10,704 bases of DNA, taken from the NCBI GenBank assembly GCA_016342385.1, contig JAEINM010000106.1, positions 1 through 10,704 on the forward strand, written 5' to 3'. Position 1 is the first letter of the stretch; each line of letters opens with the position of its first letter. The notes beneath the pieces were generated by a model. The model was given only the letters and a program-made list of their open reading frames with translations, searched no databases and had not been told where the DNA came from. Of the stretch, positions 1 to 5,463 are shown in pieces. The stretch comes from Spirochaetaceae bacterium. Its GTDB lineage: Bacteria > Spirochaetota > Spirochaetia > DSM-2461. A program made the position numbers and the translations under genes.

Positions 1-40
1 TTCCCTCCGGAAGATGTCAGGTGAGGGAACATTGTCTTAT

Positions 41-68
41 CTGAGTTTACTCAGAGTTTCTTTATTTT
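41..68 (+). terminator. Weak terminator-like hairpin for a gene left of the window
   Basis: CTGAG (41-45) and CTCAG (50-54) form a 5-bp stem with a TTTA loop, followed by a T-rich tract to 68. The polarity suits a plus-strand gene ending left of position 1 and converging on the hydantoinase gene. A second small inverted repeat, TTCCCTC (1-7) with GAGGGAA (23-29), lies just before it and may be cut by the window edge. The short stem keeps this a weak call. Confidence 0.35.
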
Positions 69-70
69 AC

Positions 71-111
71 AGAACCATGAGAAAAATTACTAATACTTTT
101 ACCATGGTTCT
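71..111 (-). terminator. Hairpin just after the hydantoinase stop
   Basis: AGAACCATG (71-79) pairs perfectly with CATGGTTCT (103-111). An inner AAAA/TTTT pairing (82-85 with 97-100) is also possible, across a 2x2 internal loop. It begins 26 nt beyond the stop codon of the minus-strand hydantoinase gene, so it could end or stabilise that transcript. There is no clear U-tract on the minus strand, so intrinsic termination is uncertain. Confidence 0.35.
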
Positions 112-136
112 TAAAATCAGACTATTTTATTCCGCT

Positions 137-1483
137 TTATATGAACTGCCCCCGTCCTTTTTCTCCATAGCATTTTCCCTCTTTCACAATCACTTCTCCC
201 CGGCTGATAGTCACTTCCGGCCAGCCGGTTATGCTCATGTTTTTATAAGGAGTCCAGCCGGCTTCTTCATGAAGAGATGTCTCTGAGAGAACAACCGTTT
301 TTTCGGGATCAAATACAACAAGATCGGCATCTTTTCCCACCTGAATATCCCCTTTATTCTCCAGTCCGAAAAGCCAGGCCGGAGTGGTGCAGCACAGATC
401 CACCCATTGATTAACCGTAAGAAATCCGTCGCGCACTCCCCGTGAATAGATAGCGGGGAAGCGCATCTCTATGGAGGGAACCCCTCCGGGAACTTTGTTA
501 AAGGCATCCAGTCCTTCGGCTTTTTCCCCAACCGTAAACGGGCAGTGATCGCTCGATATGGTATGAAAGGATTCGCTGCTCAGATACTCCCATAATTCCA
601 TTTGATCGATAATCCCTCTTATGGGCGGTGAACAGATGGGCAGTGCCCCCTCAACTCCTTCCGCTTCGAAAACTTCATCGGTGAGGCAGAGGTACTGAGG
701 GCAGGTTTCAGCTGTGACAAAATGACCCTGGATCCGGGCGTTTTTCACTCTCTCAATGGCTTCGGGACAGGATATATGGAATATATGGACCGGTACTCCT
801 GCGTAAGTCGCCAGATCTATGACCCGACCCACAGCTTCCGCCTCAAGAACAGCAGGACGGCTCCTGGTATGCCATTCCGGTCCTCTATTGCCCTCATTGA
901 GATTTTTATCGATGAGTGTTGTTATGGCATCCCAGTTTTCCGCATGAACAATCGGCAGGCCTCCCGCTTCTCCTATGGCCTCAAAAGCCAGAAGAATCTC
1001 TCCGTCATTCAGCCGGTTTCCATAAGCCATGTATATTTTAAAACTGCGGCATCCTGCCTCAACGGCCGCCTGGACCTGATCCAGTTTTTTGATATCATGG
1101 GGCATAATGGTCATATGAAGGCCGAAATCAATGATGGATCGTTTTTTTGCCAGGGATTTTCTCATTTCAAGAGCTTCGACGAAAGTCTGGTTTTCCCGGG
1201 TCTCAACAAAATCAATAATCGTCGTTGTTCCTCCGAATGCGGCTGCTTTTGTCCCTGTATAAAAATCATCGGTTGACGTGTATTTTCCAATGGGCATTTC
1301 CAGGTGAACATGGGTATCAATCGCTCCGGGGGTGACCAGTTTTCCCTTTGCATCAATTATATTCTCTCCTTCGAGAGTTTCTGCAATGGCGGAGATTTTA
1401 CCCCCTTTTATTCCTATATCAGCTCTATATGTAGAAGAAGCTGTGACTAGTGTTCCGTTTTTTATTATGAGATCGAAAGACAT
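137..1483 (-). CDS. hydA: Dihydropyrimidinase / D-hydantoinase family amidohydrolase
   Basis: This is a cyclic-amide hydrolase that opens dihydropyrimidine, hydantoin or related rings in the cytoplasm. At 448 residues it has normal family length. The binuclear metal site is complete: H58 and H60 in the IDTHVHLEMP motif, K149 (SFKIYMAYG) as the lysine expected to be carboxylated, H180 (VHAEN), H236 (HISC) and D312 (SSDHCPF). Y154 matches the substrate-binding tyrosine of dihydropyrimidinases. The N-terminus (DLIIKNGTLVT) and the C-terminal DADLVVFDP segment are the usual beta-sandwich parts. The ATG at 1483 follows a good GAGAGG ribosome binding site, and a near-consensus promoter lies about 45-75 bp upstream. 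The motifs separate it well from dihydroorotase. They do not decide between dihydropyrimidine, hydantoin and other cyclic imides, and allantoin is less likely. No phenylhydantoinase partner, carbamoylase or uracil-permease gene is adjacent. Confidence 0.85.
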   Translation of the reverse strand: MSFDLIIKNGTLVTASSTYRADIGIKGGKISAIAETLEGENIIDAKGKLVTPGAIDTHVHLEMPIGKYTSTDDFYTGTKAAAFGGTTTIIDFVETRENQTFVEALEMRKSLAKKRSIIDFGLHMTIMPHDIKKLDQVQAAVEAGCRSFKIYMAYGNRLNDGEILLAFEAIGEAGGLPIVHAENWDAITTLIDKNLNEGNRGPEWHTRSRPAVLEAEAVGRVIDLATYAGVPVHIFHISCPEAIERVKNARIQGHFVTAETCPQYLCLTDEVFEAEGVEGALPICSPPIRGIIDQMELWEYLSSESFHTISSDHCPFTVGEKAEGLDAFNKVPGGVPSIEMRFPAIYSRGVRDGFLTVNQWVDLCCTTPAWLFGLENKGDIQVGKDADLVVFDPEKTVVLSETSLHEEAGWTPYKNMSITGWPEVTISRGEVIVKEGKCYGEKGRGQFI

Positions 1484-1502
1484 AAATTCCTCTCTTTTGT
1501 TA

Positions 1503-1515
1503 ACAGTCAGACTGT
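1503..1515. promoter_or_regulatory. 13-bp palindrome in the hydantoinase leader, candidate operator
   Basis: ACAGTC-A-GACTGT is a perfect inverted repeat with a single central base. It lies between the predicted transcription start (about 1522, minus strand) and the ribosome binding site. A one-base centre is wrong for an RNA hairpin but normal for a dimeric repressor site, so binding by an unidentified repressor is the simplest reading. This is inference from symmetry and position. Confidence 0.4.
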
Positions 1516-1528
1516 ATCTGTTTCATTA

Positions 1529-1558
1529 ATCATAGGGACAGCAGCCAGTTACTGTCAA
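1529..1558 (-). promoter_or_regulatory. Sigma70-type promoter of the hydantoinase gene
   Basis: On the minus strand the region reads TTGACA (1558-1553), an 18-bp spacer, then TATGAT (1534-1529). The -35 is a perfect consensus and the -10 matches five of six bases. Transcription would start near 1522, giving a leader of roughly 38 nt that includes the palindrome at 1503-1515 and the GAGAGG ribosome binding site. Confidence 0.7.
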
Positions 1559-1589
1559 TGAATTTGAATTGTAATCACATTTTGTATTT

Positions 1590-1699
1590 CCCCTGACCCC
1601 AGCCCCCCGGCCCCCTGAAGGGCTTACTATTACCCACAAATGTAAGAAAATCAATAATTTTCAATCCTGGCCCCCTCCCGGCCTCCCCAAAAGGGGAGT
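1590..1699. repeat. Two diverged copies of a C-rich intergenic repeat
   Basis: Copy 1 (about 1590-1624) and copy 2 (about 1665-1699) share the order CCTG-R-CCCC, then CCCGGCC, then CCCC with a short A-containing turn, then GGG. In copy 2 the end is a perfect hairpin CTCCCC-AAAA-GGGGAG (1683-1698). In copy 1 only CCC-TGAA-GGG (1613-1622) remains. Composition differs sharply from the AT-rich surroundings. The region separates divergent genes, so a terminator is not needed here; a small dispersed repeat is more likely. No coding frame is evident. Confidence 0.5.
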
Positions 1700-1777
1700 A
1701 AAAACATTATTAGAATTTTCTTTTATTTGATCTGGTTATTGTTATATTAAAATAAGAATATAAAGAAAGGTCCATAT

Positions 1778-2581
1778 ATGAAGAAAACGGCATTACTGAT
1801 TATCGATCCCCAGAATGATTTCTGTGATCCCCGGGGATCATTGTATATTAATGGAGCTCAGGAAGACTGTAGGAGGCTGGCGGCCTTTGTAAATAGTTAT
1901 TCTGATGAAATCCATGAGATCTATGTCACACTGGATTCCCATCACAACTACCACATAGCCCATCCCCTCTACTGGATCGATGAAAAGGGGAATCATCCCG
2001 ATCCCTTCACCATCATTTCCAATGAAGATATTCAATCGGAAAAGTGGAAAACAACCCGTCCTGCTGATAGAGATCACGGGGCACAGTATGTTAAGACCCT
2101 TGGTCGGAAAGGGAAATACTCTCTCTGCATCTGGCCTCCTCATTGTCTGATCGGATCCTGGGGAACTCAGATACAGGACAATCTGTTTGAAGCCCTCAGC
2201 TCATGGGAAAAAAGAAAAGTCTCTCTGGTCCATAAAATTTTTAAGGGGAGTCATCCTGGAACAGAGCATTATGGAGCTTTTGAGGCCGAAGTTCCCCTGA
2301 AAGAGGATAAGTCTACAGAGCTGCGAGAAGATATTGTTGCCAAACTGAATGAGGCTGATAGGGTCATCATTGCCGGAGAAGCTCTGGATTATTGTGTGGC
2401 TAATTCGGTCCGCCAGCTGATCGGATCTTTAGGGGATAAAGATATAGGGAAACTGGTACTTTTAGAGGATTGCTGTTCCTCTGTTGATCCCTCACCGGGA
2501 CGGTCATCAGCCTTTCTTGAAGAGATGAGAGATAGAGGGATGAAAACAATAAGATCAACAGAAATTGTGAACTTTAAATAG
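1778..2581 (+). CDS. Nicotinamidase-like cysteine hydrolase (isochorismatase superfamily)
   Basis: This is a cytoplasmic amidohydrolase of the isochorismatase fold, most like nicotinamidase PncA, which converts nicotinamide to nicotinate for NAD salvage. The catalytic triad is visible as D10 (LLIIDPQNDF), K156 (IFKGSHPG) and C206 (ALDYCVANSV). D53, H55 and H59 match the PncA metal site, and WPPHC (119-123) matches the WPxHC motif of that group. It has 267 residues, versus about 180-215 in compact members. The extra length lies mainly around residues 63-115 and may alter the active-site lid. The start follows AGAAAGG with 7-nt spacing. It is divergent from the hydantoinase gene, so a related role such as N-carbamoyl amide hydrolysis is an alternative. 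The metal ligands favour nicotinamidase. Confidence 0.75.
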   Translation: MKKTALLIIDPQNDFCDPRGSLYINGAQEDCRRLAAFVNSYSDEIHEIYVTLDSHHNYHIAHPLYWIDEKGNHPDPFTIISNEDIQSEKWKTTRPADRDHGAQYVKTLGRKGKYSLCIWPPHCLIGSWGTQIQDNLFEALSSWEKRKVSLVHKIFKGSHPGTEHYGAFEAEVPLKEDKSTELREDIVAKLNEADRVIIAGEALDYCVANSVRQLIGSLGDKDIGKLVLLEDCCSSVDPSPGRSSAFLEEMRDRGMKTIRSTEIVNFK

Positions 2582-2603
2582 CATCTCATACTTTTTAACA
2601 GAA

Positions 2604-2616
2604 TCTCCAAGGGAGA
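2604..2616 (-). terminator. Short hairpin between convergent genes
   Basis: TCTCC (2604-2608) and GGAGA (2612-2616) form a compact 5-bp stem in the 43-nt gap between the nicotinamidase-like gene (+) and the last GNAT gene (-). Neither side has a strong U-tract: the minus side continues TTCTGTTAAAAAG. It may be a weak terminator for the minus-strand cluster. Confidence 0.25.
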
Positions 2617-2624
2617 AGAGCTAT

Positions 2625-3134
2625 CTATGGAATTCTGAAAAACCAGATCATGTGGTGGTTGCCGACTCTCCAGTAATCTTTCAGGAAAATAGTTGGTTCG
2701 CCGAGTTTCTCTATCCAGTATTGTTGAGAGGAGGTATAACCGCTGTCCAGACAGAGACGATGAACTTTTTTCTTTTTCAGTCTTGTGAGGAGAGTTTCCC
2801 ATAGAATCGTTCCGATACCCTTTGATTGATATTGGGGATGAATATAAACTCCTTTAATTTCTTTCAGGTAGCGAAGAGATTCGGGTATATTCATGCTGAC
2901 CGACTGGTTCATTTTACCATAGGCTATTGTTCCGATTATTTTATTGTCAATTCTGGCAACAAGCATAAAATCCTCAGAAGAGTGAAAAGTATTCATCTGA
3001 TGCTTCACTTCCTGGAGCATATCTTCAGGATCATTTATTTTATTCAGCTTGAATGTGTGGGTGATGGTTAGAAGAAATAAGGATTCCAGCTCCCCTTCAT
3101 CATTTTCTCCCGGTTCATTAATCTGTATATTCAT
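2625..3134 (-). CDS. GNAT-family N-acetyltransferase (third of a GNAT cluster)
   Basis: This is a predicted acetyl-CoA-dependent N-acetyltransferase of 169 residues in the cytoplasm; the substrate is not evident. The central strand and pyrophosphate loop of GNAT motif A are clear: GVYIHPQYQSKGIGTILW, with Q103-S-K-G106-I-G108 as the acetyl-CoA loop. The preceding strand, VARIDNKIIGTIAYGK (59-74), is the usual beta3-beta4 hairpin. The C-terminal part (SSQQYWIEKLGEPTIF) fits motif B. The gene overlaps the preceding GNAT gene by 17 nt, so it is very likely translated from the same mRNA. The ribosome binding site is weak (GGGA about 13 nt upstream), in keeping with coupling to upstream translation. 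No other ATG occurs before residue 39, so the start is reasonably safe. Confidence 0.75.
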   Translation of the reverse strand: MNIQINEPGENDEGELESLFLLTITHTFKLNKINDPEDMLQEVKHQMNTFHSSEDFMLVARIDNKIIGTIAYGKMNQSVSMNIPESLRYLKEIKGVYIHPQYQSKGIGTILWETLLTRLKKKKVHRLCLDSGYTSSQQYWIEKLGEPTIFLKDYWRVGNHHMIWFFRIP

Positions 3135-3603
3135 TTTTCAGTAATCCCATAATATAGATTGATTCATAGTGGTCTTCAATAAATACACATTCCCTCAGAT
3201 GCCCTTCTATGGAAAATCCCTGTTCTTCATAGATTTTTATAGCTTTGTTGTTATGATCCCGCACATCGAGCCATAATCTATGAAAACCAAGTTCCCTGAA
3301 TACCAGCCTTTTAATTTGTTTTATTGCCTGCTGGCCGTAACCCTTTCCCTTTTCTGTTATGACCAGTCTTTTAAGTTCCGCGGACCTGTGCTTTCCGGAA
3401 AATCCCGCCATAATAACATAGCCCACAGGTCTGTTTTCCTTTTCATGAAAAATAAGCATATGCTTAATGTCGTCTTCCATGAGAGAATCCCGGTGTTTGT
3501 TGAAAGTCCAGTGATCGACGTAGGTACTGTTTGATGGGTCGGTTTCCGCCTCTAGAACAAAGGGGATATCGGTTTCTCTGGTTTCCTTCAGTATTATATT
3601 CAT
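3118..3603 (-). CDS. GNAT-family N-acetyltransferase, RimJ/RimL or SpeG-like
   Basis: This acetyltransferase of 161 residues begins MNIILKETRETDIPFVLEAE, a pattern common in the RimJ/RimL/SpeG branch, which acetylates protein N-termini, antibiotics or polyamines. Motif A is LKRLVITEKGKGYGQQAIK, with the acetyl-CoA loop at K85-GKGYG90. The C-terminal WLDVRDHNNKAIKIYEEQGF (111-130) gives the conserved Asn and Tyr125 of the family. The start is well supported by GGAGG four nt upstream. Its ATG overlaps the TGA of the preceding SSAT-like gene as ATGA (3600-3603), and its 3' end overlaps the next GNAT gene by 17 nt. This makes the three acetyltransferases one translational unit. The substrate cannot be read from sequence; a small amine or protein N-terminus are both possible. 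Confidence 0.8.
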   Translation of the reverse strand: MNIILKETRETDIPFVLEAETDPSNSTYVDHWTFNKHRDSLMEDDIKHMLIFHEKENRPVGYVIMAGFSGKHRSAELKRLVITEKGKGYGQQAIKQIKRLVFRELGFHRLWLDVRDHNNKAIKIYEEQGFSIEGHLRECVFIEDHYESIYIMGLLKNEYTD

Positions 3604-4097
3604 AGATCCTCCAGAGCTTTACCCGTCAGGCGTTGGATTGTCCATCCCGTCATAGGTACGGCTCCAATGGATCGGTAAAAATCTACTGCCGGTTTGTTCC
3701 AGTCGAGAACTGACCATTCCAGTCTGCCGAAATTTCTCTCTCTAGTGTATTCTGCAAGGAAAGTCAGAATTGCTTTTCCCAAACCCCGACCCCTCATTTC
3801 CTCAATAACAAATAGATCTTCCAGATAGATTCCCGGTTTGGACAGAAATGTGGAAAAGTTTTTAAAAAACAGAGCCATAGCAACGGGTTTTTCTTCGTAA
3901 TAGCCGAGGATTACTTCAGCTGCTTTTTCCTCTCCAAAGAGGTATTTTTCCAGGAGTGTTTCTGTGGCGGAAAACTCATGCTCCAGTTTTTCATATTTCG
4001 CCATCCCCTGTATAAAGGCCAGAATGTGGGGAATGTTCTCTTTCTCTGCGAATTTTAATTTAAAATTATCTATCTTTGTCTCTAAGTACTTACTCAC
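3600..4097 (-). CDS. SSAT-like diamine/thialysine N-acetyltransferase (GNAT)
   Basis: This is a 165-residue GNAT enzyme closely following the spermidine/spermine N1-acetyltransferase (SSAT/thialysine acetyltransferase) pattern: MAKYEKLEHE (32-41), ALFFKNFSTFL (75-85), PGIYLEDLFV (88-97), acetyl-CoA loop R102-GRGLGK108, and EWSVLDWNKPAVDFY (127-141), in which Y141 matches the catalytic tyrosine. Family members acetylate polyamines or thialysine-like small amines. Translation starts at a GTG (4097-4095), supported by AGGAGA eight nt upstream. The next in-frame ATG, at residue 32, would remove part of the fold. It lies 91 nt downstream of the deacetylase-family gene on the same strand and overlaps the next GNAT gene by ATGA. 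Family assignment is firm; the exact amine is inferred. Confidence 0.85.
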   Translation of the reverse strand: MSKYLETKIDNFKLKFAEKENIPHILAFIQGMAKYEKLEHEFSATETLLEKYLFGEEKAAEVILGYYEEKPVAMALFFKNFSTFLSKPGIYLEDLFVIEEMRGRGLGKAILTFLAEYTRERNFGRLEWSVLDWNKPAVDFYRSIGAVPMTGWTIQRLTGKALEDL

Positions 4098-4136
4098 TTT
4101 TCTATTCTCCTGAATCGATTGCCATTTTTTATATTG

Positions 4137-4179
4137 CCGGGATAACAGGAATATTTTTCAATATCATCTTTTCTCCCGG
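4137..4179 (-). other. Two-part inverted repeat between the deacetylase-like and SSAT-like genes
   Basis: CCGGGA (4137-4142) pairs with TCCCGG (4174-4179), enclosing an apical AT-rich stem ATATT-GAAA-AATAT on the minus strand with asymmetric internal loops. It fills much of the 91-nt intercistronic gap and could act as an mRNA processing, stabilising or weak attenuating element. There is no U-tract, so it need not separate the two genes into different transcripts. Confidence 0.3.
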
Positions 4180-4188
4180 GAAATTCCT

Positions 4189-5208
4189 CTATTCATTTTT
4201 TAGTAGCCAGTGTAAAAAATTGTAATGGACCTTCCAGGAAAACCTTCCGTATCCTCCTGCCATGGTATAAGCTGATGCTATCCTCCGGGAATTGAAAAAA
4301 TGGAAGATGAGTTTATCTCTTTCCAGCATCTGTTCTTCTGTCAATTTAAGAGAATCTGTCGATGGTAATTCATCTTTTTCATAGGGATCCACCCCGAGGA
4401 GTACTATGGCCAGATCGGGTTTTTCTTTTTCCCCATGTAGGTTTTCCAGTTTTTCAAGTCCGGCTTTCAGCCGTGGAATATAGAAATCTTCCTCTCCTCT
4501 TTTAATGGGGATATCTATATGGGAAGGGAAATAGGCGGGATTAAAATTGCCGGCACTGTCATATTCCGGTTTATCCAGGGGCCATCCGTCAGCCATATGA
4601 ATACTGAGTGTTTTTACAGAACTGAAGTCTCTGGCAATTTCCGCTGTTCCGTCCCCTTTGTGCGCATCAACATCGATAATCCATATCTTTTCCGCTCTCT
4701 TTTCTGATAGAATCCTGGCAGCGGCAATCATAATATCGTTGGTCGGGCAGAATCCGTGTCCGAAGTCTTTGTGACCATGATGCATTCCTCCACCCATAAA
4801 ATAGCAGAAGCCCGTTTCCAGCGCTTTTCGAGATGCATAATATGTTCCTCCACAGGTATGAAGAACCTGGGTGAATAATTCTTTTAGTGGTACTTCTGCC
4901 TTTTCCGGATAATAGCGATTGAATGTCCCATCACTATTGATTAGTTCATAGGCTTCTTTAAGAGAGTCTTCTACCTTCTCCGAGAAGAGAGAAGAGGCAT
5001 ATTCTGCAGAGTGAATCCGTTCCACATCTGTTCTGGAAATTGAATAGGGATTATCTGTAATCAACCATTCCTCTTTGGATTGATACAGTTCTCTGTCCTC
5101 GAGTAAAACTTCAATCGTCTTTGTTTTTCTCGATTTCAGAGCGGGGATTGCGATCCCGAACATCTCCAGGTTTATTATACTCTCTGCATCATTTAATATG
5201 TTTTTCAT
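4189..5208 (-). CDS. Histone deacetylase / acetylpolyamine amidohydrolase superfamily protein
   Basis: This is a 339-residue zinc-dependent deacetylase-fold protein of the HDAC/AcuC/APAH superfamily, whose bacterial members remove acetyl groups from polyamines, other small amines or proteins. Visible sites are the active-site histidine pair H143-H144 (GGGMHHGHKDFGHGFC), predicted zinc ligands D181 and H183 (IDVDAHKGDGT) and D274 (LLGVDPYEKDELP), and Y320 in AGGYG as the likely catalytic tyrosine. The usual DxDxHHGxGT motif has lysine at position 184 instead of the second histidine, and an HKDFGH stretch follows the HH pair. It is therefore a divergent member, although the direct metal ligands are kept. 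GGAG lies four nt upstream of the ATG. It is the first gene of a minus-strand run with three GNAT acetyltransferases, and a polyamine or small-amine substrate fits this context. Confidence 0.85.
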   Translation of the reverse strand: MKNILNDAESIINLEMFGIAIPALKSRKTKTIEVLLEDRELYQSKEEWLITDNPYSISRTDVERIHSAEYASSLFSEKVEDSLKEAYELINSDGTFNRYYPEKAEVPLKELFTQVLHTCGGTYYASRKALETGFCYFMGGGMHHGHKDFGHGFCPTNDIMIAAARILSEKRAEKIWIIDVDAHKGDGTAEIARDFSSVKTLSIHMADGWPLDKPEYDSAGNFNPAYFPSHIDIPIKRGEEDFYIPRLKAGLEKLENLHGEKEKPDLAIVLLGVDPYEKDELPSTDSLKLTEEQMLERDKLIFHFFNSRRIASAYTMAGGYGRFSWKVHYNFLHWLLKNE

Positions 5209-5245
5209 ATGACTCCGGTCAAAAATATTCCAGCTCTATCAACCT

Positions 5246-5254
5246 ATTATATCA
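5246..5254 (-). promoter_or_regulatory. Extended -10 promoter of the deacetylase/GNAT cluster
   Basis: On the minus strand TGATATAAT (5254-5246) is a perfect extended -10 (TGn plus TATAAT). The -35 position has only a weak CTTCCT match, as expected for extended -10 promoters. The start would be near 5239, leaving a leader of about 30 nt before the ATG at 5208. Confidence 0.6.
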
Positions 5255-5263
5255 GAGGTCTGA
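5252..5263. promoter_or_regulatory. 12-bp inverted repeat overlapping the deacetylase promoter
   Basis: TCAGA-GG-TCTGA is a perfect inverted repeat that overlaps the TG of the extended -10 and the spacer. A protein bound here would block RNA polymerase, so it is a candidate repressor site. It is short and could be chance. Confidence 0.3.
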
Positions 5264-5288
5264 GAAAGAGGAAGTGTTAAACAATTTA

Positions 5289-5317
5289 TTGACAAACTCC
5301 ATTTTTTTATATATTCT
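5289..5317 (+). promoter_or_regulatory. Sigma70-type promoter of the PilZ gene
   Basis: TTGACA (5289-5294), a 17-bp spacer and TATTCT (5312-5317) give a consensus -35 with a fair -10. Transcription would start near 5324, producing a leader of about 140 nt. That leader contains the hairpins described at 5387-5400 and 5404-5447. Confidence 0.6.
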
Positions 5318-5386
5318 ATAAATCCTATATAAGTAATTTAAATTTTCCCTATTGTAAAAAGTAAATATATCATTAGTAACTTTATT

Positions 5387-5460
5387 TCATCAGCCGATGA
5401 GAATTTATCTCTGAATTTTCCGATCAGGGTTTTATTCTAGAGATAAAGAAGGGAGAGATA
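5387..5460 (+). promoter_or_regulatory. Structured 5' leader of the PilZ gene
   Basis: A small hairpin TCATC-AGCC-GATGA (5387-5400) is followed by a larger one. TTTATCTCT (5404-5412) pairs with AGAGATAAA (5439-5447), and the stem continues inward as GAAT (5413-5416) with ATTC (5434-5437) around one bulged T, 13 bp in all. It ends three nt before the GGGAG ribosome binding site (5451-5455). AGAGATA occurs again at 5454-5460, overlapping the ribosome binding site, so TATCTCT could instead pair there. It does not match the known c-di-GMP riboswitch cores that I can recall. Confidence 0.45.
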
Positions 5461-5463
5461 TTT

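Noticed and set aside
722..1276. Long plus-strand open frame opposite the hydantoinase gene
   Set aside because: It lies wholly within a confident gene with intact catalytic motifs on the other strand, and its translation shows no domain.
1683..1698. Intrinsic terminator CTCCCC-AAAA-GGGGAG
   Set aside because: There is no T-tract on either side and it lies between divergent genes where no transcript should end; treated as part of the C-rich repeat.
2389..2802. Minus-strand open frame across the end of the nicotinamidase-like gene and the GNAT 3' end
   Set aside because: It overlaps two well-supported genes and its composition is not protein-like.
5324..5463. Known c-di-GMP riboswitch (GEMM type) before the PilZ gene
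   Set aside because: The conserved core sequences and tetraloop-receptor layout are not present; only simple hairpins can be supported.
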